Assembly: GCA_900551115.1 (NCBI GenBank) | Contig: URUY01000015.1 | Location: 1-64,000, forward strand | Direction of reading: 5' to 3' | From: an uncultured Lachnospiraceae bacterium | Lineage (GTDB): Bacteria; Bacillota; Clostridia; Lachnospirales; Lachnospiraceae | DNA length: 64,000 nucleotides | Shown: piece by piece, positions 35,832 through 44,447 of the stretch | Numbering within the stretch: the stretch's first letter is position 1 | Layout of the letters: every line of letters starts with the position of its first letter | Position numbers and translations under genes: made by a program | The notes under the pieces: model-generated | Seen by the model: only the letters and a program-made list of their open reading frames with translations | Database searches by the model: none | Told to the model about the DNA's origin: nothing

Positions 35832-36869
35832 CTATTCTTTATTTTCGGTCTTTTCCCTATTTTCGGCCTTTTCCTTGTTTTCAGATGTTTCCTTTTGCTT
35901 TGTCTGCTTTTTTACCGTTTTGGGTTTCGACTGCCTTTTTTGTGCTGTCCTGCCATTTTTCTTTTCCGGCGCAGGCTTTTCAGAAAGTTCTTTCTTTACG
36001 TCTGCTTTCCCCAAAGCCTCTTTCTCGGAAAGCATTTTCTCAGAAGCCGTTTTCTCAAAACCTGCGTTTTCAGAAGCTTCTTTTTCGGAAAAAGCTTTTC
36101 TTACCAACACCAGATTTACATCCTTTTTAGAAAGCTCAATTCCCTGAAAGGATTCTACCATCTTGCTGAACTTGGAAAACTTATAGACACGGCAGTCAAA
36201 ATCAGGATACCGCTTCTGTAAGATATTCCCCAGTTCGCCAAGGTTCATCCACTCTCCGTCTTCCGTCTGCTCGTCAATAATATCCATTACCGTCTTTCGT
36301 ATGGTTTTTAAGCTGGTAATGGGAACTGCCTCGGCATCGCTGCCATTCTGTTTCCTGCCTGCCCCACCGGGCAATTTTTCTTCTTCTGTCGTCTCTTCTG
36401 TCAAAACAGCTTCCTTCTCAGATGCTTTTTCACTCTCGTACAGCACATCCAGCGTTTTAAACTGTTCGCAGGCCTGAACAAATGCCTTGGGGGTCTTGCT
36501 TTCTCCCATGCCGATTACCATTTTGCCGTCTTCTCTAAGCCTTCTTGCCAGCGTGGTAAAGTCGCTGTCCGAAGTAGCAATAATGAATCCGTCCACGTGG
36601 TTGCCGTACAAAATATCCATGGCATCAATAATCATGGCGGAATCTGACGCATTTTTTCCTACCGTATAGCTGTACTGCTGTATCGGCGTCAGGGAATTAT
36701 GAAGCAGACATTCTTTCCAGGAGCGCTTGGAATGGTCCGTCCAGTCTCCGTAAATCCTTCTGACACTGGCAATACCGTAGTTTACCGTCTCCTTTAATAT
36801 AATATCAATATACTTTGGTGAAATGTTATCCGCATCAATCAACAAAGCAAATTTTCTGTCATTTTCCAT
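35832..36869 (-). CDS. NYN-domain (PIN-like) nuclease-type protein with LOTUS/OST-HTH domain and Lys/Glu tail
   Basis: 345 residues. Residues 5-145 form a NYN domain: ALLIDADNIS with Asp12 and Asp14, Asp76 in NASDSAMIIDAMD, and Asp101 and Asp103 in TSDSDF, the acidic set expected to bind the catalytic metal. Residues about 185-262 resemble a LOTUS/OST-HTH domain (LGNILQKRYPDFDCRVYKFSKFSKMVE), which binds RNA. The last 80 residues are a low-complexity Lys/Glu/Ala tail with repeats around Ser-Glu-Lys-Glu-Ala and Glu-Asn-Lys-Glu. LabA/NYN-LOTUS proteins are thought to handle RNA, but targets are unknown. It starts 100 bp after the helicase gene. Confidence 0.88.
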   Translation of the reverse strand: MENDRKFALLIDADNISPKYIDIILKETVNYGIASVRRIYGDWTDHSKRSWKECLLHNSLTPIQQYSYTVGKNASDSAMIIDAMDILYGNHVDGFIIATSDSDFTTLARRLREDGKMVIGMGESKTPKAFVQACEQFKTLDVLYESEKASEKEAVLTEETTEEEKLPGGAGRKQNGSDAEAVPITSLKTIRKTVMDIIDEQTEDGEWMNLGELGNILQKRYPDFDCRVYKFSKFSKMVESFQGIELSKKDVNLVLVRKAFSEKEASENAGFEKTASEKMLSEKEALGKADVKKELSEKPAPEKKNGRTAQKRQSKPKTVKKQTKQKETSENKEKAENREKTENKE

Positions 36870-36969
36870 TTTTTCAACCTTTCTTTATCCGCAAAACTGA
36901 CTTCTTTCGTTTCGCTTTTCCATATAGCTTTTCCATATAGCTTTTCAATGTATCTTTTCAGTCTGCCTC

Positions 36970-39849
36970 TTATTCTGCATTTCTGATTACCTTTTTTTTC
37001 GCAACACAAGAAGGATTCTTATTGGCAAGGGAATGCAGCTTCGCAGCAAGTAAAAGCTGTTTCCCCTCCTGGCTTCTTGTATAGTGCAGATTATAACTGC
37101 CTATATATCGTCCTACCTTGCTTTGAAACAGCAGCGCATCCTCTTTTCTTTTGCCGAAAAGCTCAGGAACACAGTAATATCTGCACAGCTTTGATACACT
37201 GTACCGTGCTTCTAAAAGATATCTCTGTTTATCTACAACACCGAAAAATTCACAGATGCATTTGGCAAAAACATCTTTTTCCCGCTCGCTGCCTCCGCGC
37301 AGATAAATAAAATTCATGCCTTCGTCACCCACTTCGTCTACGGCTGTTTTCACATCACAGCTCAAAATGGGACCGAATTTTTTAAGTGCTGCCAGCATAC
37401 ATTTTCCGATAGCCTGCATATAGCGTCCGGGAGTCGCCGTTCTGATAAGATAAACCGTTCGTTTTCCTGTCCATGCCCCTGTAAAAACACCGCAGATTCC
37501 CCAAAAAGCCACCGATAAGGCATTAAGGAATCCCTCTCTGCCGGATATTACAAGAGAAAGTGCCGGGAAGAATTTTACCATACTGACAACAAACACCGCA
37601 CCAAATAAAACAGCCTCTGCAAGCGTCTTGTAAAACCGAAAATCCTTTTTAAAAAATTCTTTGGAAACACCGGCCTCTATAACCGCTTCCATTTTGGTAA
37701 GTGGCGCCAGACAATCCTCCCATTTCTTTTTCAGAGCCTTCCTGTCCGCTGCCATTAAAAGCATCTGTCCGTTTATCTTCTCAAGCATTGCGCCTGTGTA
37801 AGGCCCCTTGATATAGCTTAATCTCTGCAATCCGTTCTCGATGCTGTTCTTTTCATAATGAACCCCTAAAAATCCGTCAAAACGTCTTCTTAAGGTAGCA
37901 AAATCCTCTGTTTCCGCTTCCCCCTTTAAGGGGACTTCTTCGCTGTCCGCTCCTGTTTGGATTTCCTTAAGTCCGGCTGTTACGTTCCGTTTACTCTGCT
38001 GCCCGGCTGCCGTTACTGCCTGCACACTCTCCGGCTGCATACAGATTAAATGCCAGATATTGCTGACCTTATCCGGATTGCCGCGCATCACACGGATTGC
38101 CCTTCCTCTCATCTGATTGCTCAGCATAAAGGAACCTACAAAGGAAGCCAAAATCAGACTGTTAATGCAGGGGGAATCCCACCCCTCGCCAAGCAGCGAT
38201 TTGGTACCGATAAGCACCCTTACCTCTCCTCTGTTAAAAAGCTCCGTTACCAGACTTGAGGCTGTATGCTCCGTACCGCTTATGGTCACCTGATAATAAG
38301 CACCCTCTGTCAGCTCCTTCATGCTGCCCTTTACCTTGCGTTCATCCATAATCTCCTGCAATGCCTCTTTTGCATTTGCCGGAATAATCACGATACTGCC
38401 GGAAAGCACGCCGACACGCAGATTTCCCGCAGTAATCCGCTCTCCTGACGAGGTGGTATTTTTCTCATTTTTCATACCGGAAAAGGTTCTTCTGATATTT
38501 TCAAAAATAGGAATAACCCCCAGCTCATCAACACCCTTCTCTGCATTGCCCACTGCCTGCATATACTCTTTTTTAATATAGTCGGTGAGGATTAAAAGCC
38601 GCAGGTCGCTTCCCAAATTCTCATATTCTGCCCGTGTTACTTCCAGAATACTGTTCAGCTTCCCCTTGGAATTCATAAGCAGCTTATTAATTGCATCATT
38701 TTTTGCCAGACAAACCGTATTTTTCTGAATCAGACCACGCGCCTTTAAGCTGGCAATCAGATTTTCCCTGTACTCTTTGGTACAGCTGTAGCTTTCCGTA
38801 TCCTCATACAAAAAGCCCTGAAGCAGAAGCTCCATCCAGCTTAAGGTAAGAGCCGGCAGACGGTTTCCCTTTCCCAGCATCTTTAAAAGCTCTCCGGAAA
38901 AGGCAATATTTTTAGCCTGTAAAAAAATTAACAGCGCTGACAAATATTCCGGCTTCTCCAAAAACAGATCCGCACACTTTTTAGGTGCCAAAAGCCCTCT
39001 GTGCGTACTGATAAGGTTTGCAAACTCCTCATCCCCAAACAGCTCTGCAGCTTTTTTTGCCGCTTCCTCTGCAAACCTTTTAACCGCCTCCTCTTCCTCT
39101 TTGGTAGGCATATTAAAATATACATAATCCTGATGGGGGCAGAGACTCCCCTCCTTTACTAACTCCGGCACAATGATTTCCTCGTCAATGGGACCGCATA
39201 AACCGATATAACGCTCCCACTGGGCGGGTGTAGAATCATAGGGTGGCGTAGCCGTCAGGGAAATCACCGTACATTCCGGCATCTTTCCCACCATTTCTTC
39301 AAGTGCCTTCCACCATTCACTGCGCAGATGATGCGCCTCGTCCAGACAAATGGTCTTGATGCCGTTTCCTTTCACCGTAGCAAAAAAATCAAAATCGGAA
39401 TAATCCGTTTCTTCACAAGCAACCTCTGTCATCGGTTCCTCGGCACTGCTCTTTGCTGCTTCTTCTGACGCATCGGTTTCCGCCTCTGCTTCTTTCCCCT
39501 TCTTTTTTGTCATACCACTGTGCAGGGCCTGATAGGTAATGGCTGTTATCACACCCGGTTCCTTGATACTGTTTGATAAAAGACCTTCGGTTTCTGTTCC
39601 CTCCGGTATGTAAGCCTCTCTGATACGGGACAGCCATTGATCCCTGATATTGACGCTTGGAGACAGTATCAGGGCAGGTGCGTTCAGCCTCCTGATAAGC
39701 TCGATTCCAAGCGTTGTCTTCCCGGAACCGGGCGCTGCCACAATATGCATTCTTTTATCTGCAAAATACTGTGCCGACTTGTCCAATACCCGTTTCTGAT
39801 AGCTTCTCCATTTTCCGTTAAAATGTAAAATGTCTTTTATCTGCTGCAC
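36970..39849 (-). CDS. SF2 DEAD/DEAH helicase-like ATPase with two transmembrane segments in its C-terminal part
   Basis: 959 residues from a GTG at 39849 with GGGGG eight bases upstream. Motif I is APGSGKTT (about 39-46), II is DEAH (170-173), III is SLTATPP, V is GEGWDSP and VI is QMRGRAIR, so the ATPase is complete. Between motifs I and II lies an acidic low-complexity insert (about 115-150), and a 250-residue insert separates the two RecA-like lobes. Residues about 745-768 and 777-795 are strongly hydrophobic and look like a membrane hairpin, followed by a 160-residue soluble end. Membrane anchoring is unusual for this superfamily. Not assigned to a named system. Confidence 0.85.
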   Translation of the reverse strand: MQQIKDILHFNGKWRSYQKRVLDKSAQYFADKRMHIVAAPGSGKTTLGIELIRRLNAPALILSPSVNIRDQWLSRIREAYIPEGTETEGLLSNSIKEPGVITAITYQALHSGMTKKKGKEAEAETDASEEAAKSSAEEPMTEVACEETDYSDFDFFATVKGNGIKTICLDEAHHLRSEWWKALEEMVGKMPECTVISLTATPPYDSTPAQWERYIGLCGPIDEEIIVPELVKEGSLCPHQDYVYFNMPTKEEEEAVKRFAEEAAKKAAELFGDEEFANLISTHRGLLAPKKCADLFLEKPEYLSALLIFLQAKNIAFSGELLKMLGKGNRLPALTLSWMELLLQGFLYEDTESYSCTKEYRENLIASLKARGLIQKNTVCLAKNDAINKLLMNSKGKLNSILEVTRAEYENLGSDLRLLILTDYIKKEYMQAVGNAEKGVDELGVIPIFENIRRTFSGMKNEKNTTSSGERITAGNLRVGVLSGSIVIIPANAKEALQEIMDERKVKGSMKELTEGAYYQVTISGTEHTASSLVTELFNRGEVRVLIGTKSLLGEGWDSPCINSLILASFVGSFMLSNQMRGRAIRVMRGNPDKVSNIWHLICMQPESVQAVTAAGQQSKRNVTAGLKEIQTGADSEEVPLKGEAETEDFATLRRRFDGFLGVHYEKNSIENGLQRLSYIKGPYTGAMLEKINGQMLLMAADRKALKKKWEDCLAPLTKMEAVIEAGVSKEFFKKDFRFYKTLAEAVLFGAVFVVSMVKFFPALSLVISGREGFLNALSVAFWGICGVFTGAWTGKRTVYLIRTATPGRYMQAIGKCMLAALKKFGPILSCDVKTAVDEVGDEGMNFIYLRGGSEREKDVFAKCICEFFGVVDKQRYLLEARYSVSKLCRYYCVPELFGKRKEDALLFQSKVGRYIGSYNLHYTRSQEGKQLLLAAKLHSLANKNPSCVAKKKVIRNAE

Positions 39850-39889
39850 TGCCGTAACCCCCTTTATTTTTTACATACTGCCCTTTTCT

Positions 39890-40585
39890 TTAATCAACCA
39901 CTTCCACACTTTCAATAACCGGTCTGTTTTCCGCAGGAACAATACCGTTGATATCCTGTCCTGTGGTATTTTCACAGATATCGTCCACAATATCCATTCC
40001 CTCCGTTACATAGCCGAAAGCTGCATATTCTCCGTCCAAATAAGTATTGTCCTGATGCATAATAAAGAACTGTGAGCTGGCGCTGTTATAATCCTGTGAG
40101 CGTGCCATGGAAATAGCTCCTCTTGTATGGGACAGGGGATTGTCCACACCATTTTCCGAAAACTCTCCGGTAATAGTATTTTCAGAACCGCCCGTACCGT
40201 TTCCCAAAGGGTCTCCGCCCTGCATCATAAATCCGTCAATAATACGGTGAAAGGTAAGTCCGTCATAAAAGCCCTCTTCTGCCAGCTTCATAAAATTCGT
40301 CACCGTAACAGGCGCACTGTCCGCATCCAGCTCTACGGAAATCGTCCCCATATCCTTGATATGGATATTTACGTGGTGTTTGCCCGTAAGCAGCTCTCCA
40401 TCGGTCTGTGCCACACCGTCCTGCGCTGTATCGCTCTGTACCGTACTTTCCGCCCCTGTCTGTGCTGTACCTTCTGCCTTACTGTCCTGATTCTTTTTAT
40501 CGCCGCAGCCGGAAAGCAGCATCATGCAAAAACTTCCTGCCAGACATAATATCATAAATTTTTTTCCAATCCTTATACGCTTCAT
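39890..40585 (-). CDS. Cyclophilin-type peptidyl-prolyl isomerase lipoprotein
   Basis: A 231-residue protein with lipobox Leu-Ser-Gly-Cys, a Ser/Thr/Gln/Ala-rich linker and a cyclophilin domain from about residue 70. The domain shows VTVTNFMKLAEEGFYDGLTFHRIIDGFMMQGGDP, with the catalytic Arg in Phe-His-Arg, and later SSQFFIMHQD and FGYVTEGMDIVD. It folds proteins outside the membrane by isomerising prolyl bonds. The Shine-Dalgarno GAGAGGA precedes the ATG. It sits 40 bp from the helicase gene on the same strand, with no visible terminator between. Confidence 0.94.
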   Translation of the reverse strand: MKRIRIGKKFMILCLAGSFCMMLLSGCGDKKNQDSKAEGTAQTGAESTVQSDTAQDGVAQTDGELLTGKHHVNIHIKDMGTISVELDADSAPVTVTNFMKLAEEGFYDGLTFHRIIDGFMMQGGDPLGNGTGGSENTITGEFSENGVDNPLSHTRGAISMARSQDYNSASSQFFIMHQDNTYLDGEYAAFGYVTEGMDIVDDICENTTGQDINGIVPAENRPVIESVEVVD

Positions 40586-40628
40586 TTTCTTTCCTCTCTT
40601 ATTCTTCTTATGCTCTTTTGTTTTTTTC

Positions 40629-40659
40629 TTTTTACAGTTCGTGTTTTTTTACAGTTCGT
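40629..40659. repeat. Direct repeat at the metA stop codon
   Basis: Two copies of tttttacagttcgt lie 17 bases apart, the second holding the last codons and stop of metA. It looks like a small tandem duplication of the gene's end. Confidence 0.6.
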
Positions 40660-41554
40660 ACGGAGTCACCTGATATACATAATAATTTAGCCAGTTGCTG
40701 TACAAATTGTTGCTGTGGGAACGCCACTGCAGCAGGGGTTTTTCATCAGGATTGTCGTTGGGATAATAATTATGGGGAATATGAATGGGCAGTCCCTTGT
40801 CCAAATCCCTGTGATATTCATTATTTAAGGTATAACGGTCATATTCGGGATGACCGTTTACAAAAATCTGTTTTCCCTCGTGGGCAATGGCTAAAAAGAC
40901 GCCTGCCTCCTCCGACTCTGCTAACACAGTGATTTCAGGACATGCATGGATGGCTGCCGCCGGGGTTTCCGTATGTCTGCTGTGAGGCGCTAAAAAGATA
41001 TCGTCAAAGCCTCTGACAAGCGGTACCTTCCTGTTTGCCACCCGGTGCGGATACACGCCAAAGAGCTTTTCTTTAAGCTGCCTTTTCTGAATCCCATAGT
41101 GGTGGTAAAAAGCTGCCTGCGCTCCCCAGCAGATATGCAGCGTGGAGGTTACGTTTTTACAGGACCAGTCCATGATATCACAGAGTTCCTCCCAGTAATC
41201 CACCTCCTCAAAGGTAATGTCCTCTACCGGCGCTCCCGTAATGATAAGACCGTCAAACTTACGGTTTCTGACCTCATCTATGGTAGTATAGAACTTGTTT
41301 AAATGGTTTGCAGAAGTATTGACAGAGGTATGGCTCTTTACGTTTAAAAAAGTCACGTCTACCTGCAGCGGTGTGTTGGAAAATGCCCGAAGAAGCTGTA
41401 ATTCCGTATCCTGCTTTATTGGCATCAGGTTTAAAATACAAACCTGCAACGGGCGTATGTCCTGATGCAGAGCCCGGTTCTCATCCATCACGAATATATT
41501 TTCATTTTCCAGTATTTCCTTTGCTGGCAAATCACTTTGTGTCTTAATCGGCAT
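40649..41554 (-). CDS. metA: Homoserine O-acyltransferase, MetA fold, predicted acetyl-CoA specific
   Basis: 301 residues from the ATG at 41554, which overlaps the ligA stop and has GGAGG seven bases upstream. It activates homoserine for methionine synthesis. The catalytic Cys is at 142 (HICWGAQAA), and the His/Glu pair falls in the later GHPEYD segment. Numbering is collinear with the E. coli enzyme. Position 111 is Glu (GAPVE) where E. coli has Gly; Glu111 has been linked to acetyl-CoA rather than succinyl-CoA use. The C-terminus WLNYYVYQVTPYEL is typical. No S-box riboswitch is possible here because the start lies inside ligA. Confidence 0.95.
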   Translation of the reverse strand: MPIKTQSDLPAKEILENENIFVMDENRALHQDIRPLQVCILNLMPIKQDTELQLLRAFSNTPLQVDVTFLNVKSHTSVNTSANHLNKFYTTIDEVRNRKFDGLIITGAPVEDITFEEVDYWEELCDIMDWSCKNVTSTLHICWGAQAAFYHHYGIQKRQLKEKLFGVYPHRVANRKVPLVRGFDDIFLAPHSRHTETPAAAIHACPEITVLAESEEAGVFLAIAHEGKQIFVNGHPEYDRYTLNNEYHRDLDKGLPIHIPHNYYPNDNPDEKPLLQWRSHSNNLYSNWLNYYVYQVTPYEL

Positions 41555-43523
41555 TGCTATTTCCTCCAAGATACTTTTGTATAAAATCTTCCTCCGACAA
41601 AATCGGCACAGCAAGCTCCTTTGCCTTCTTATTTTTGGAGGAAGCTGATGTAACATCGTTATTAATCAGGCATTCCGTTTTACCGGTAACGCTTCCCGTC
41701 ACCTTGCCGCCCAAACGTTCAATCTCTTCCTTTAAATCACTGCGGCTGGCATAATGGTTTAAGCTGCCGGTCACAACAAAGGAAAGCCCGCTTAAGGTCT
41801 GGCTGCCCTCTTCTATAACAGGGACTTCTATAATAAGCTCCCGGCAAAGCCTGTAAAGCCTTTCCCTGTTGTCTTCCTTACTCATGTAATCCACAAAAGC
41901 AGCGGCAATTACCTCTCCTACTCCCTCAATGGCGCTTAATTCCTCTGTATCTGCTCCCATCAAAGCATCTAACTGATATCCAAAATGACGGCACAGCATT
42001 TTTGCATTAACTAAACCGATACCGGCAATCCCAAGGCTGTAAATCACTTTAGGCAGCGTTGTATTTCTTGCCTTTTCTATACTGCCGGTCAGGTTTAAAT
42101 AGGACTTTTCCCCAAAGCCCTCCATTTCCACAATCTGCTCCCTGTACTCTGAAAGATGAAATAAATCCGCAAATTCATGGATAAAGCCCATGCCGATAAA
42201 TTTTTCCAATGTAGCTTCAGACAACCCGTCAATATTCATGGCGTCCCTGCTTACAAACAAAGTAAACGCCTTGATTTTTTTAGCCGGGCAATCCGGATTT
42301 GCACAATACAGGCTTTCTGTATCGTTGACACGCTTTACTTCCGTCTCGTGGCGGCATGCCGGACAGATTTTCGGGATTTCCACGTTATCGGAGCGGGTTA
42401 AATTTTCCGCTATCTGCGGAATAATCATATTGGCCTTATAAACCGTTATCCGGTCCCCGATTCCAAGCTGCAATCCACGTAAAATACTGATATTATGAAC
42501 AGAAGCCCTGCTGACGGTAGTGCCTTCCAGTTCAACCGGCTCAAAAATGGCTACCGGATTGATAAGACCGGTTCTGCTGGGGCTCCACTCAATTTCCGTA
42601 AGCGTGGTTTCCCGAAGCTCATCCGCCCATTTAAAAGCAATGGAATCCCTTGGAAACTTAGCCGTCCTTCCCAATGCCTGTCCGAAAGCAATATCATCAT
42701 AGGAAAGCACAAGCCCATCCGAAGGGACATCATAATGCTCAATCTTTTTCTCAAAATCGGAAACTGCTTCCAAAATGGTTTCCGGCGTTACCCGAACATA
42801 CTCCACCACTTCAAAACCCTGTTCCTTTAAAAAAGCAAACTGGCTTTCTCTGGAATTGGAAAAATCAACCCCGTCTGCCTTTACAAGGGAAAAGGCAAAA
42901 AAGCGTACATTACGTTTGGCTGTAATTTCATTATTAAGCTGCCTCACGGAACCGCTGCACAGATTACGCGGATTTTTATACTTGGCTTCCGCCTCCGGAA
43001 TTTCCTCATTTATCTTTTTAAAATCAGAATAGGTAATAACAGCTTCTCCCCGTAAAACCAACTCTCCCTGATAGGAAATAGCTACCGGCAAATTTTTAAA
43101 AGTACGGGCATTTCCTGTGATTACCTCACCTACTTCGCCGTTTCCGCGGGTAACTGCTTTTGCAAGTTTTCCTGCATAGTACGTTAGTACCACCGTCAAT
43201 CCGTCCAGTTTCCAGCTCAAAAGTGCAGACTTTCCTTGCAACCAATCCTGCAATTCTTCCCTGCTCTTGGTCTTTCCTAAGGAAAGCATAGGCTTCTCGT
43301 GGCGTTCTTTAGGCAGTTCCTCCACAGACTCATACCCCACGTTGACAGTAGGGCTGTCAGATAAAGTAACACCTGTTTCTTTTTCTAGGCTCTCCAGCTC
43401 ATCATACAGCCTGTCATAGTCAAAATTGCTCATAATTTCGCGGTTTTCTGCATAATATACCCTGGCGGCCTCGTTCAGCTTCAACACCAGTTCTTTCATT
43501 CTGTTTATTTTTTCAGCTGCCAT
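41544..43523 (-). CDS. ligA: NAD-dependent DNA ligase
   Basis: A 659-residue, complete enzyme. The adenylation motif is Lys-Leu-Asp-Gly in SWKLDGLTVVL, whereas most LigA proteins have Lys-Val/Ile-Asp-Gly. Domain Ia is short but has YDRLYDELESLE. The zinc finger has CPACRHET and CANPDCPAKK. Helix-hairpin-helix repeats (IEGVGEVIAAAFVDYM) precede a C-terminal BRCT domain (LSGLSFVVTGSLNHY ... LGGKVTGSVTGKTECLI). It seals nicks in replication and repair. Lachnospiraceae often have more than one LigA, so whether this is the essential copy is not known. Confidence 0.94.
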   Translation of the reverse strand: MAAEKINRMKELVLKLNEAARVYYAENREIMSNFDYDRLYDELESLEKETGVTLSDSPTVNVGYESVEELPKERHEKPMLSLGKTKSREELQDWLQGKSALLSWKLDGLTVVLTYYAGKLAKAVTRGNGEVGEVITGNARTFKNLPVAISYQGELVLRGEAVITYSDFKKINEEIPEAEAKYKNPRNLCSGSVRQLNNEITAKRNVRFFAFSLVKADGVDFSNSRESQFAFLKEQGFEVVEYVRVTPETILEAVSDFEKKIEHYDVPSDGLVLSYDDIAFGQALGRTAKFPRDSIAFKWADELRETTLTEIEWSPSRTGLINPVAIFEPVELEGTTVSRASVHNISILRGLQLGIGDRITVYKANMIIPQIAENLTRSDNVEIPKICPACRHETEVKRVNDTESLYCANPDCPAKKIKAFTLFVSRDAMNIDGLSEATLEKFIGMGFIHEFADLFHLSEYREQIVEMEGFGEKSYLNLTGSIEKARNTTLPKVIYSLGIAGIGLVNAKMLCRHFGYQLDALMGADTEELSAIEGVGEVIAAAFVDYMSKEDNRERLYRLCRELIIEVPVIEEGSQTLSGLSFVVTGSLNHYASRSDLKEEIERLGGKVTGSVTGKTECLINNDVTSASSKNKKAKELAVPILSEEDFIQKYLGGNSNAD

Positions 43524-43536
43524 ACAACCTCTTCCT

Positions 43537-44271
43537 TTACTGTCTTTTTAATCCGCACTTATCATACAATAACGCCAGTTCTTCTTCCGTCAATTCCCGA
43601 AACTGTCCAGCATGCAGGTTTCCCAGCACAATATTCATCACTCTGATTCTTTTTAAATGTCTTACCTCATATCCAAAGGCCTTACACATTCGTCTGATTT
43701 GTCTGTTGACCCCTTGAGTCAATACTATATGGAAGGTAAATTTGCCATCCTGCCAAGTTTTACAGGGTTTTGTCGTAATACCCAGCTCTTCCAGGTAAAC
43801 ACCGGTCTCCATTTTCTTCAAAAACTCCGGCGTAACCTCTTTATCTGTTTTTACAATATATTCCTTTTCATGGCCTGCGGAGCCTTTCATCATGGTCTGA
43901 ATCAATTCCCCGTCGTTTGTAAGAAGCAAAAGCCCCTCCGAATCCTTATCCAGACGTCCTGCATAAGTAACCCTGACCGGATATTTCACCATATCCATGA
44001 TAATCTTTTCCGCATGCCGGTCTTTTTCCGTACACACTACTCCCTGAGGCTTATAAAAAGCCAGAACAACCCGTTTCTTTTCTGTTCTGGCTTCTTTTTT
44101 CCCCACAAGCACCGTGTCGGTTTCTCCTACGCGGTCACCCATTCCGGCAATTCTGCCGTTAATGGTAACGATTCCCTGTTCTATCAGCTTATCTGCATCT
44201 CTTCTTGAACAGATACCGCTCATGGCTAAATATTTATTTATCCTGATTTTTTCCTGTCCTTTTGCCTGCAT
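43537..44271 (-). CDS. rluF: Pseudouridine synthase of the RluB/RluF type
   Basis: 244 residues from the ATG at 44271 (GGAGAG four bases upstream); an ATG at 44283 is possible. An S4 RNA-binding domain opens the protein (RINKYLAMSGICSRRDADKLI), then comes the catalytic motif with Asp in AGRLDKDSEGLLLL, and Gln-Gly-Val-Asn-Arg-Gln-Ile-Arg-Arg-Met near the end. This family modifies uridines in 23S rRNA or in tRNA-Tyr. RluF is the closest match by sequence feel, but RluB/RluE cannot be excluded. It lies 13 bp from ligA. Confidence 0.9.
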   Translation of the reverse strand: MQAKGQEKIRINKYLAMSGICSRRDADKLIEQGIVTINGRIAGMGDRVGETDTVLVGKKEARTEKKRVVLAFYKPQGVVCTEKDRHAEKIIMDMVKYPVRVTYAGRLDKDSEGLLLLTNDGELIQTMMKGSAGHEKEYIVKTDKEVTPEFLKKMETGVYLEELGITTKPCKTWQDGKFTFHIVLTQGVNRQIRRMCKAFGYEVRHLKRIRVMNIVLGNLHAGQFRELTEEELALLYDKCGLKRQ

Positions 44272-44347
44272 GTAACTCTCCATATTCCACGAATAAAGCT
44301 ATTATATCAAATTACAGGGCAAAATTCCATATTATATGGAAACTTTT

Positions 44348-44394
44348 ATCTTATGCCTTTTATCTTCTATCTTCTATCTTTTATCTTTTATCTT
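44348..44394. repeat. TATCTTTT-type microsatellite
   Basis: Six or so head-to-tail copies of a seven/eight-base ATCTTYT unit in the 176-bp gap between the membrane-protein gene and the pseudouridine synthase gene. Nothing else is visible in this gap. Confidence 0.7.
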
Positions 44395-44447
44395 ACAATC
44401 CCTTTATGCTCTTATCCGAAGAAGCCCGTTTTTACGAAAGCCTGCTT

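Noticed and set aside
35696..36221. Plus-strand Phe/Leu-rich open frames opposite the NYN gene tail
   Set aside because: They are the reverse reading of a Lys/Glu low-complexity tail; no start signals.
41545..41660. S-box (SAM) riboswitch before metA
   Set aside because: The upstream region is ligA coding sequence running to the metA start.
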